Assembly: GCA_037447605.1 (NCBI GenBank)
Contig: CM074820.1
Span: forward strand, 1,115,732 to 1,150,856
From: Zygnema circumcarinatum
Lineage: Eukaryota > Streptophyta > Zygnematophyceae > Zygnematales > Zygnemataceae
DNA length: 35,125 nucleotides
Direction of reading: 5' to 3'
Notes under the pieces: model-generated
Databases searched by the model: none
Seen by the model: only the letters and a program-made list of their open reading frames with translations
Told to the model about the DNA's origin: nothing
Part shown: positions 20,880 to 34,800 of the stretch, in pieces
How positions within the stretch are numbered: the stretch's first letter is position 1
Layout: every line of letters starts with the position of its first letter
Position numbers and translations under genes: made by a program

Positions 20880-22980
20880 TTACGGTTGAGAAACCATCCG
20901 CGTTGCCAGAAGGGCAGGGACTACATAAAGAGCCAAAGGCTTTTCTAGCGAGAGCTGAGCCAAAACGAGCCCATTCACTGCTCCATGAAGGGCCAAGGGG
21001 GCCATGAGATTGCCTGTCCATGCATAGACGCCGCCGAGAATCATGGCTTGAGGAGTGAGTAAAAGTATGAAGGCCGAGCCGTGTGCCAACGCAAACATGA
21101 GGGAGCTTGAGAGTAGGGCCAGAAAGAAGGGCATCCATTGATGCAAGCCAGAAAGCAGAAATGCACGGAAGACAATTTCCTCCTTCAGGGGCCCTAACCA
21201 ACAGCTTGCAACAGCTGTTGCTAAAGCAGGTGCCGGACCGCCGGCAATAAGACTCTGCACGAGTTGGCGACCGTCAGCTTTTATCGCATCCTGCAAGCCG
21301 GAATAGGGTTACAACCGAACACGTCAGGATTTGGACGTTTCCTTAGACATTGGCTTAGAAAACAGCACACCATTAGTCATCACCTTCCGATATTAGTTAG
21401 TGAAACCAAGGAGAGTCTACACCTGAATCTCACTGTAAGAAGTTGAAACGAACTAAAGCGGTAGATGTAAGTGGAATATATGAAGAAACTTAAAAAGCAT
21501 CGTCATCGGAAATGAGAATAATCAATAAGCCATTCCCAAGCTGCTTTTGCCACCCCCACAAAGGGATTGCACCCTGTTCGTGAACTGTTTCGAGATATGT
21601 GTTGGATATGCACCTGGGCACCAAGAAGGCGTGCTGCAGCAAACTCCCACCCAATTGAAAGGACGAGACCAACAACTGCAGCTGGCAGCCAGCCTCTTGT
21701 CCCATTCCACTTTCCGAAATCCAAATGCATGCACTCTTCCCGAAGACCAAGGAGCTGCAGTGTTCCTGAGACGCTCACTATTCCCACTGCTTCCAACGCG
21801 AGGAGAAAAAGGGACTGGTGGCAAGGGAAAATATTTCGGTCAGTTATATGTTCTCATCACTCGTTGAGAAAGCTCATGCGGTGCCAGGAGGACCATGAAA
21901 GATGAAAGAAGTGGAAAAGTGGTATCATGAGCAACCCTTCGAACATTTTACCAATCCAGCAGTTTGTATGGGCACAAATAGCGGCTGACAAGCAGCAGAC
22001 GCAGCTGAATTGCCAAGAGCCAGCAAACATGTCTATACTAATACCCCTGTTCTGCTTACCTTCATCAAAGGTCCGGCTTCCGCGCTGTGTACCACTCCCG
22101 AGAATGCGGCAATGGGCACAACTTGCAGCACGAATAGAATCACCAATGCCGCTAGTAACGTGTTGAAGCGAAATGGGGCTATCGCTGGAAGCCGCAAGAA
22201 ACCGCCATTGCCCTTCTGGGAGGAACGACCCAGCATGAGTCGAGAAGGAAAAAAATTTATAGACCCGCACAAACAAGCCTCCGGAAAGATGTGCGCCCAG
22301 AAATCAAGCAGCGGCGCTCGCATGTACTGGACTTGTGGAGGTAAATATCAGCCGCACACTTGAAGCAAAATATAAAGCACCCAAAAAACGCCTGCAGAGA
22401 CCTTATGCTGCCATTGATTAATACAAAAGTCATATCAAACTTCACATTAGTGCAAAATTGAGACAATAGCCTAGGGGGTTTCTTCGAGTCTCCACTAAGC
22501 TCTAACCTTTGCAATGCTTCTGAGCACGGATGGGAAACCGCTATCAGAAGCAGGAGCAGAGGCGCATAGGATTCTTGCTGAATGTGTTTTTGAAGGTCCA
22601 TTGCGCCCATGCATATGCATCCATTTGCCAGAACTTTCGTCCGCCTTCATGCCCCTCAGACAATTCAGAGGAGCTTGAAAGAAACGCTTCCTTTCCCTCC
22701 ACGAAATCCGTAAATTCCTGCGGCAGTGCTGCTTGCTTTCAAGCCCTAACGACATGCAAGAAGCGGAGAATCTCCTGCAGCCATGGACGCCTCTCTCTCG
22801 GAACGCGTCCGTCACTCGTGGATGGATATTAGAAGCAGAAGACGAAAAGGAGACAGAGACGCAAGAAGGCGCCATGAAGGCGGAGCTGCTACCCTTCAAG
22901 CGAAGGGACGATGCTCCGCCATGGAGGGCCACCCGCCATGGAGGGCCACCCGCCATGGCTGCACCGACGACAGGAGCCAT
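20880..22980 (-). CDS. CPBP/CAAX-protease-family membrane protein, plastid-targeted, 4 exons, 393 aa
   Basis: Exons (minus): 22980-22507, 22215-22060, 21754-21614 and 21290-20880; all junctions are phase 0 and 1182 nt closes. Exon 1 (158 residues, rich in S/A/R, few acids at the start) looks like a chloroplast transit peptide plus linker. Exons 2-4 carry hydrophobic helices. The three family motifs are EEIVFR (E294, E295, R299), FALAH (F323, H327) and HGAVN (H359, N363), the expected metal and catalytic residues of the ABI/CPBP clan. Family members cleave CAAX-like or other membrane proteins; plant plastid members are poorly defined, so the substrate is unknown. The exon-3 acceptor (CTGCAG|CTC) was chosen because it is the only phase-compatible one, although a better pyrimidine tract precedes CAG at 21793-21795. 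Confidence 0.85.
22917..22958. repeat. 17-bp tandem duplication inside the CPBP transit peptide
   Basis: CGCCATGGAGGGCCACC at 22917-22933 repeats exactly at 22934-22950, with a third partial copy to 22958. It lies in coding sequence of exon 1 and, being 17 bp long, is read in different frames in successive copies. Confidence 0.85.
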
Positions 22981-23106
22981 TTTCAAGGGTCTCCCACTGA
23001 ACAGGGAGAATGCCGTTCCATGTGCATAGTTACGTCACCGTTGACTCGTTTCCATGACACCAGTTACGAGACCGCTGAACGGTTCGTGGAACTGCTACTG
23101 CATAGG

Positions 23107-23560
23107 TCGGGGTGACCTGGTTGGTTGGCTGGTTGGTTAGTGGTTGGTTGATACGTTGGGAGGCTGGTTGGCTGAAAGGGTTGAATGGTTGGTTGACGGC
23201 TGCGCGCTTGATCGGGACCATTCGACCAACCGTTCGACTGGTTGCTGCCAACCATTGGCGCCGGATCGAAACAACCATTCGAATATTCGGTTCGGAACCA
23301 GTGGATGCCAATGGTTGGCAACCGTTCGAGTGGTTCGGAATGGTTGGACGTCTACTGTTTGGCAACCAGACGAATGGTTGCCAACCGTTAGACGTCCAAT
23401 CATTGCCATTCAATTGCCAACGATTGCCGATGCAATGGTCCGACCTGTGATGGACTTAAACCATTGGCAACGGTTGGCAATTGGCGACCAATGCCCGCAA
23501 CCATTTGGCAATGGTTGGCTGGCTCGCCTACCGATGGTTTATTCAATGGTCGGCCCTGTT
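23107..23560. repeat. Cluster of TGCCAA/TTGGCA hairpin units and GGTTGG runs
   Basis: The left part (23107-23200) is GGTTGG-rich (GGTTGGTTGGCTGGTTGG). The right part (23220-23530) has many near-palindromes such as TGCCAATGGTTGGCA and TGCCAACCATTGGCG, in both orientations and with no fixed period. Related sequence occurs at 19530-19615 and 20372-20430. Long ORFs through it are by-products of the repeats. No terminal inverted repeats or transposase are evident. Confidence 0.7.
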
Positions 23561-24842
23561 ACCTTGCTGTACCATTCTCTGTGGCTCTGTTCTTCTCCCT
23601 TTGGGCCATTAACACGAACTATAGTAACGCCTTCACAATGGTGACTCGCCACATACACAAATCTGTTTACGTGACGAATGGCCATTTGAAGGTGCTCAAT
23701 TACAGCTCGCAATGCATCTTTGCATTATTGTGTAGCGCATTGGAGATTTTACAGAAGTGCGAGGTCCAGACGCTTTTGGAGATATTCTTACTCTCATGCC
23801 ATTTCAAAACGACAAACGAATCACAAAATAACCCTTCTAGAAGCTGAACTAAGATGAAAAAACCTTCGAGTTTTTCCAATGTCAGATTCTCTACGTGGTC
23901 ATCCCTACAAGAGGAGTAATGCACTCCCTGAAAACTCAGGATGCAACAAACTAACTACCAAACTTGCGTCACTACCCTCACCTCACCATCATCTACGTTC
24001 AGAATTGACATCGAGCGTTGCACATTGCTACATCACTCTGCTATCCAACGCCATCTACGGTTCTCAAGTGTATTACTTACGGCTGATTCTTATTGTACCG
24101 TTTTCCATGGAGTATGTGCCTCCATAATAAGGGCCCCTTCCCATACCTTCAACAAGGGCCACGGTTTTGGAAAGCGTCGTTGACGTTCTCTAACACCAGT
24201 TTGAATACATAGCAACGGTTGGACCCTCTCGTTTGAAAGCCATTGCGGGCTCAAGTAACAAGTCCGTGCAAAACTGAGCTTAAGAAAACGTCAGTCTTTA
24301 AAGGCACTGGAATGCCACCGCGCCGGACATCCTCCACAACCCACTCGTCCTTGTGATAAGGCTGACAGCAAAAAGTCTCGCCTGCCCTTTGTGGTCGCAA
24401 CCCACGGTATTGCCATCGATGTTGCCTGTGTCAATTCCCATACAGGATTCACATTGAGATACCATGGCATGGCACGTAGCGACCGAATGGCGTAATGTAA
24501 TTGGAGGCAGCCAACCCTTCCTTTGCCCCCTCCGCTTTCAAACCACTGCCAAGGTTGTGGGTCTTCGTTCAACTGACCACGTACCCCCTTGGTTGTTTAC
24601 CGGGGCCGTTCAACCGAACTAGAACTCAGGTTAAAAACAAAGTTGCCCTCAAAACAAAGCAAGCTATTGATGTTCAGGCGTCAGGGAACAATGCCGGCTT
24701 GCCTCTCCTTGTACGGAGATGTAAGGCCCACAGCACGAGCATCGGAGAGGAGAGCTTCATCATGAAGCCATGGCACAGTCCGCCATACTCTTAATCGAAG
24801 GTCGTCAGCATAGTTCTTTCTCGTGACTGCATCGAGTACAAC
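23561..24842. other. Intergenic region without a supported gene
   Basis: About 1.3 kb with no recognisable coding exon, RNA gene or repeat on either strand. The ORFs at 24291-24572 (-) and 24501-24794 (+) show no motif or splice continuity. Confidence 0.55.
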
Positions 24843-24890
24843 CAGTTTCAGTTTCAGTTCAGTTTAGTTCCAGTTTTAGTTTCAGTTCTA
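24843..24890. repeat. Degenerate AGTTTC/AGTTC hexamer repeat
   Basis: About eight imperfect copies of CAGTTT/CAGTTC lie just downstream of the stop codon of the phosphopantetheinyl transferase gene on its strand. A similar pattern occurs inside the DNA ligase exon (34497-34560). Confidence 0.7.
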
Positions 24891-24943
24891 GATATACAGG
24901 CTGATTACTACAATGCAGGAATCGACAGGAAACCCTCTGCTCA

Positions 24944-27830
24944 CTAGAACGACCTCTCGTCCAAGGAAGGAGGAAGGAGGGAAGGAAGAACGAAGGGAGG
25001 AAGAAGTATGATACCATTCTGTGGGTTCTGTCGCTGCTCAATACATAAAGATGCGAAATGTCTACTTGTGGGTTGCAGTAGTATCAAGTCCCACTGCTTG
25101 GATTGCTTATGCTGATCGGAACAGTTATCATTGAGTCCTAAGGAAAGAGCGATCTCCACTGCCTGCAGAAGATGAACACATTCCAAAACAGAAAATGAAG
25201 TCACAAAAACATGAAAACGACGAGGAAGTGAGAACGAGAAGTGAGTACCGCCCCAGCAGAGACGTATACTCTATAAGAAATATGGGCAGTAGCCCTCCCT
25301 CCAACGCTAATGGACATCCCTTCACAAAGACTAGAACAGTTACAACGGACATCTGGATGACGAACAAAGCATTTTGAAAGAATCATTGAAATCTGTTGTG
25401 CTGCTTTATGATTAGCTCATCTTCACCACTTTCACTGGGCCCACAACGTCAGCAAATGTTTGCTTGTAGTGAACCTCATTGTCAGATGTCAAACCCGTGA
25501 TAGCCTCCAGAGCTTCTCTAATGGCTGGTGATGCTCGCAATTGAAATGAGAAACTGTGCAGAGGTGCCGCCAGTATGCCTTCTCCAATCGCTTTAACATA
25601 AGCCTCCTGCAGCGGAAATGAAATTTCAAAACGAACCTCTCTTTCAACAAATGGGTGAACATAAATTTTCTATGTATCAAGTACTTTAAGCAGACAAAGC
25701 CTGCTAAGTAAAACAGGAGCTCTACGGCCACCGTCATACCTATGTCAGCATTGCCACATACCTTTCTCTCAAGGCAACAACATAATTTTTCAAAGATGTG
25801 CCTGGACCTAGAAAATATTGATACTGAAAGGCATTCAGAAACGAGCACGGGCATTCGTGCCAACCGTGGATAAATAAGATGCAAGAGTCATATCCTGCCT
25901 TCAGAGTCCAAAGCTGAACAAATCGGCGTCGCCGCTCCTCAGGATCAGGGATGGCCTGCAACCAGTTTGCTTCCTCTTCCGAAAGCCGTCTACGCGCCAA
26001 AGTCATGATGTCCGAACGCACAGCTCTTCGGGTTTCCTCCACATCGACTCCAATCTGTGCAAGAGGAGAGATTGCCAGGTAAGCCATGAGTGGTGCGCCT
26101 TCGCTGAAGCTGAATTAATCACACGCAACAACAAGATGCACTGAAATAACGTGGCATGTCACAAGCAAAGTTCCGCAGCGAGAGTTCCAGAATACAGCTT
26201 ACTCACTGTGTAGGGCCCAATCGAGGACAATAACGTAAGGAACAAGGAGGTCCAAGTCAACCACCGACAAGTTGCTCTTTTCATGCATGCATCAACTTAC
26301 CGTCCTATAGGTTTGCAACACGAAACTTGCAACTATGGCAACCATTCGTCGCAAGCTCTTCAGTACAGTCAGTTTATGACAAGCATCAACCTCGGCTTGC
26401 ATGGAGACAACAAATGTTTAGAGGCCTCCGTCATCCGCTGCGAAGCTGGTCCTTTTGAAGAGCTAGTAAAACAAACCCAAAAAATCATGACTTTCCGAAC
26501 TGGAGAGGGCGATTAAGCCTTCCTGTGAACCATTCAGGTTGACGATGGCAGAATTGCAGGGTGCATTGACTTCATGCCTGGCGATTGCAAGTAACTCCAC
26601 ATGCGATAAGTGACTTTGTGTGCGAGAGGTTGAATTGAAGTGGAGGGAATGCAGCTGTTGTCTTTCCATGCAGTGATGTTGAAACAGGCCAGACCACCTG
26701 TCACAATAAGCTCAGTCAAAGAAAATCTTAAAAGTAAATCACTTGGTGCAGTCGGTTCACTGTTATGGCTATGACTAAATGAAGCACCAAAAGAAAAGAC
26801 AATGACTACACATGAAAGTCTTCTGAATAATAAGACATTGATTGCACTAAAACTAATTAAATAATTTCCAAATAAAATAGCACACTTGTAAATGCCAAGG
26901 CTGCTGGTCTGGAGAAAGCCTCAATAAATCTTAACACACAGGTACTTAGGTGTGAACTCACGTCTGGCTTTCCATGCTTATTGCGAGTGAAGTTGAGGTC
27001 GCTGGGGTCTAAGAGGCCTGCACAATCTGACTTTTAAAAAATACACTACAAGATGCCGTGAATTACAGAGCAAACACCGCTGTACACTCAGCTGCCTACA
27101 TACATCGGCCACTCTGCAAGCTGGACGTCTTTGGAGTCATTAACATGACTGCAGGTGAAGGTGCAGAAATTATTTACTAGCAAATGCAACCCTAGCAACA
27201 GGTCATTCAAAATGAATAACCTAGGCAGGAGTCTTTGCTGAACGAATCTCAACAACTTGTCCGTTGATGCTCACATAAATCTTCACTCTGAAGTGAGCAT
27301 TAACCTCTATTGGAGCTGGTCGCATTTTCTTGACCACATTCACTAAACTTGACGGGCCTTCGGAAATGATTGATTTCAGTGCCACTTCTCACCCATCAAA
27401 TAGGTCCGTCTTTTCATCACTTGCAGGTAGACCCTATTTCCTGCTAAAAACTCAAGCACCATGCCAGAAATGGATGTAATCTGTAACCTTACATCTTGCT
27501 AGCGTTGTGCGAAGGAGCGCGCTTGTCAAAATCCGCTCCTTCTTGAGCCGCTCTGAGGTTGCTTGTGCTACTTTTTCCCGTTCTGATTGCGAAAGAAAAG
27601 AAAGATAACGGCGCAGCAAGGCAGGGTCTCGCACGTCCTCCGGAAAAAGACACCACAGATGAACCTCTCTGCAATCAGACCTCCCAAGCAGCACCTGCTT
27701 TTGAACAACTCCTGAATGCTTCCTGGAAGGGCCAATGCCAAGCACATGGACAAGTTGAAAATCAGAGAAGCGGAGGGGCTGAAGCTGACCCAGGGCCGGG
27801 CGGAGGCCGCAGGAGGGCCCGCAAAGCCAT
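24944..27830 (-). CDS. Sfp-type 4'-phosphopantetheinyl transferase, 7 exons, 317 aa
   Basis: Exons (minus): 27830-27790, 27722-27493, 27017-26962, 26697-26578, 26054-25899, 25606-25475 and 25162-24944; 954 nt closes in frame. It transfers the phosphopantetheine arm from CoA to a serine of acyl carrier proteins. Signatures are VHLWCLFPEDV, ALLRTTLARC, NKHGKPDV, FNLSHTKSLIACG (131-143), IGVDVEE (150-156) and WTLK-EAYVKA (198-207). D153, E155 and E202 are the expected Mg ligands; K201 and K206 are also present. The C-terminal half-repeat shows WDLILLQPTSRHFASLCIE. Two introns use GC donors: CAG|GCATGA after exon 4 and AAG|GCAGGA after exon 5. Exon 1 (MALRALLRPPPGPG) is the least certain; an in-frame ATG at 27953 would lengthen it and could add an organelle-targeting segment. 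The exon 6-7 junction is inferred from phase. Confidence 0.9.
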
Positions 27831-28023
27831 GGCGAGCACTAAAGGGAGAGTGATAGTGAGAGAAATCTGCTTCCGCGCACACAGCTTTGAGGCGAGAAAC
27901 ACACCAGGCTCATCCAACAGAAGTTGCAGCCCGGGGACACGCCGCGTTTTCATGCCGAAATGTGGAGAATTTGTTCAGGACAGTTCAACTGTCATAGAAC
28001 AGCGTGGTAACGCGTGCATGAGA

Positions 28024-28136
28024 CACGTGGCGTGCTCTCAAGCAAAGTCTAAAAACCTTTCAAGCCAAAATTCAACGGTAAAATTACGCTGCCTTACGAC
28101 ACGTGACGTGTCCACCCCTCAAGTATTGACACGTGG
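28024..28136. promoter_or_regulatory. Three G-box (CACGTG) sites upstream of the transferase gene
   Basis: CACGTGG at 28024-28030, CACGTGACGTG at 28100-28110 and CACGTGG at 28130-28136 lie 194-306 bp upstream of the minus-strand ATG at 27830. G-boxes bind bZIP/bHLH factors in plants, often for light or stress responses. Regulation is inferred from position only. The rest of 27831-28497 has no supported gene. Confidence 0.45.
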
Positions 28137-28248
28137 CGTAATCGTTACAATCCTTTTTAATAGTTTTTCGTTATTTATTTGCCTGAAGCTTGCCAGAAAT
28201 ACAGAATACAGAACACTTCCGACAACGACACGCATTGTTCGCTTCCGT

Positions 28249-28280
28249 GTTGTTGTTGTTGTTGTTGATGTTGATGTTGT
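28249..28280. repeat. GTT trinucleotide microsatellite
   Basis: A (GTT)n run, interrupted by GAT, in the spacer between the transferase gene and the first tRNA gene. Confidence 0.85.
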
Positions 28281-28497
28281 CACCGGGGGTGTGCACGACC
28301 GCCATCGTGAGAGCAGCCAGCCGCACAGGCTCTCGTCGCCACAAATTGGGAGGCCGAACGGTGGAGGCCGTGTGACTTGCAGCCCCGCAGTGCCGATTCA
28401 CTCCATCCATGGACCTTCGCCCGCTTTTACTTGGTGCTGTATTTTGATGCTGATAATATTTGCGATTAAATAATTTGACAATCTTGCCGGAAGACAT

Positions 28498-28571
28498 GCT
28501 CTCATAGCTCAGTTGGTTAGAGCACCCGTTTAGTAAGCGGGAGGTCTTGAGTTCAACTCTCAATGAGAGCA
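28498..28571 (+). tRNA. tRNA-Thr, anticodon AGU (AGT), no intron
   Basis: Acceptor GCTCTCA pairs with TGAGAGC. The D arm is GCTC/GAGC. The anticodon stem CCCGT/GCGGG encloses the 7-nt loop TTAGTAA with anticodon AGT. The T arm TTGAG/CTCAA encloses TTCAACT. The discriminator is A, and CCA is not encoded, as in eukaryotes. A TTTT pol III terminator follows within about 15 bp. A34 would be read as inosine, so it decodes ACU/ACC/ACA. Confidence 0.96.
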
Positions 28572-28892
28572 AATTGTCGCTTTTGGTTATTGGTTACATT
28601 CCTTTTTATTGTTGGTGTTCCAAAAACATTTCCAATGAATTACTTTTCAAGCAGGACTAAGTTACGACCAGAGAAACCGCTGGAGTGACACATCCACACT
28701 GCCACATCCACTGTTCTTGAGTGACACTTGAATTTGCATTCGGCAAACTTCTCTTATCTCCTTGCTCGCTTTTCCTTCTATCTCTTATTTAGTGCAAAAG
28801 CCAGCATAAGAAATTATTTTCGTATGCTTTTGTAGTTGATAGCTCCTGTTTGTTTCGTTGTTAGAAGAACTAAAAGCAAAAGCAGAGATAAT

Positions 28893-28966
28893 TGCTCTCA
28901 TTGAGAGTTGAACTCAAGACCTCCCGCTTACTAAACGGGTGCTCTAACCAACTGAGCTATGAGAGC
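28893..28966 (-). tRNA. tRNA-Thr, anticodon AGU (AGT), inverted identical copy
   Basis: Identical over all 74 nt to the gene at 28498-28571, in opposite orientation with 321 bp between the two 3' ends. Flanking sequences differ apart from weak similarity just 3' of each gene. A TTTT run follows on its strand near 28875. Confidence 0.96.
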
Positions 28967-28978
28967 ACGTTATAATAA

Positions 28979-33485
<4,507 letters not shown>

Positions 33486-33850
33486 GAGGGGGCCAGACCT
33501 CTTGTAGACGATGAGGAAGTCCAGCAGGCAGACAGGCGCAGCCGTACAGGGTGCAGGAAAGAAGGATCTGCAGACCTTAAAGAAGAAGCAATCCAGGGGT
33601 TCAATTCGGTGGAGCAGCTTAAGTCTGTATGACATTCGTAGGAAAGTCAATTTTGCTTTCTCATGGCTGTGCGCCCATATTTCGCGGTAAGTTGGATTAT
33701 TAAAGATGTATCTTATGGCTGCCCCCACCCGCAGTGCAGGTAGACAGATGTCTGTCTCTGTGGGCGCAGACCCTGTCCCTAGCCGCGGCTGATGCCCGGC
33801 AGGCAGCCTCGGAGCCACGGGCGGCGCAAGTCAGTCCCCTGTCCTGCTTG

Positions 33851-33908
33851 GCAGCCTTGGGCGGGTCCCACCCTGAGGCGCAGCCTTGGGCGGGTCCCAC
33901 CCTGAGGC
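33851..33908. repeat. 29-bp perfect tandem duplication
   Basis: The 29-bp unit at 33851-33879 is repeated exactly at 33880-33908, in the presumed 3' UTR or spacer after the ATP synthase beta gene. It begins GCAGCCTTGGGCGGG. A recent replication-slippage duplication is likely. Confidence 0.9.
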
Positions 33909-34387
33909 GCAGTGGATTGCTCAATTGAGCAGAGGACGTTTCCCCTTTTGGCAGTCTGCTTGCTTGATTGGAGGGATTGGTGGATGCCTCACTGCTTGGT
34001 TGGGTTAGGCTTCAGCCATGTGCGAATGCGTGTGTGATTTACGTCACTTGTAACACGTGCTTTTTGGATGGACGGCCTTCATGTTGATCACATAGTTTAC
34101 CCCGTGTGCGAGGATTCATGCGTTTGTCGTCACATCACATCGTCGTGACATCATCATCACCATTCAATCCCTAGAGAATGTTCACGGTTTTTTTAAAGGT
34201 TTAAATTCACCCATCCTGTGCGGGCACATACCTTCCTAATAACAAGCCACTTGAACCGAGGACTGCAGTAACTGCAGTAGATAAACAAGCATTACGAGAA
34301 AAGAAATTGAAAAGCTATACGGGCATTAGAGAGAACTTTTCAACAGACATCAATGCAAAAATCGTGCCTGCCTGTTGTTGGTTTTAT
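33909..34387. other. Shared 3' region of two convergent genes
   Basis: The ATP synthase beta gene (+) and the DNA ligase gene (-) converge here. I see no gene or repeat beyond the 29-bp duplication just to the left. Confidence 0.6.
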
Positions 34388-34800
34388 TCAAATAAAGAGA
34401 TTGTCCTCTTGGCTTTTACTCACAGAAGACTTGCTTCCTTCTTCCCGACCACTTCCATCATCACCTTCGTCGTCGTCCCCCTGATCATCCTCGTTTCCAG
34501 TTCTAGTTCTGATTGCAATTGCAGTTTCAATTTGAGTTCCAGTCTTAGTTCTCTCCTCAGTTTGGACTGACACAATCACGCTTGGTCCTCCATTCCGCTC
34601 GTGAAGGGCAGTCAGAGGAGGGCCCACATGGAGTTTCCTTGTCTGCATATGGAAGAGCTCAGCAATGCCGTCCGGATGGGAGGCGTCCTCAGGTCGTTTA
34701 TCTGTTCGTCGCCGGATGAAGCGCGGAAATCGCATGGAGATTCCGCGGGTTGGATGAACCAATCCGGCAGCAGCTTGGTGCACGGGGGAGATGGTGAGAT
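34388..34800 (-). CDS. ATP-dependent DNA ligase, last exon (partial gene)
   Basis: Minus-strand exon from acceptor CTGCAG|AT at 34800 to TGA at 34390-34388, incoming phase 1. It reads (D)LTISPVHQAAAGLVHPTRG, ISMRFPRFIRRRTDKRPEDA, then DGIAELFHMQTRK. This is the end of the OB-fold of eukaryotic ATP-dependent DNA ligases, where LTISPVH and RFPRF are hallmark motifs. TRG-IS-RFPRF and MQTRK resemble plant LIG6 more than LIG1, but this is a judgement by eye. About 80 extra acidic or Ser/Thr/Glu-rich residues follow the ligase fold, including an EDDQGDDDEGDDG stretch. A CATG|GTGAGT at about 34890 could be the donor of the preceding exon. The nucleotidyltransferase domain lies outside the window. 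Confidence 0.8.

Noticed and set aside
23144-23644. 166-codon plus-strand ORF and overlapping ORFs on both strands
   Set aside because: Produced by the GGTTGG/CCAACC repeat cluster; similar peptides appear in several frames and both strands.
24291-24572. 93-codon minus-strand ORF ending SSAFKD
   Set aside because: I considered it as an exon of the neighbouring transferase gene, but that gene already has a complete C-terminus and this ORF has no family match.
27559-28473. 304-codon plus-strand ORF
   Set aside because: It is antisense to the first two exons of the phosphopantetheinyl transferase, then runs through its promoter and a GTT microsatellite (which gives a poly-Val stretch). No family motif.
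28893-28966. Possible CRISPR-like or palindromic array
   Set aside because: The repeated sequences are two tRNA genes in inverted orientation, not spaced direct repeats; the genome is eukaryotic.
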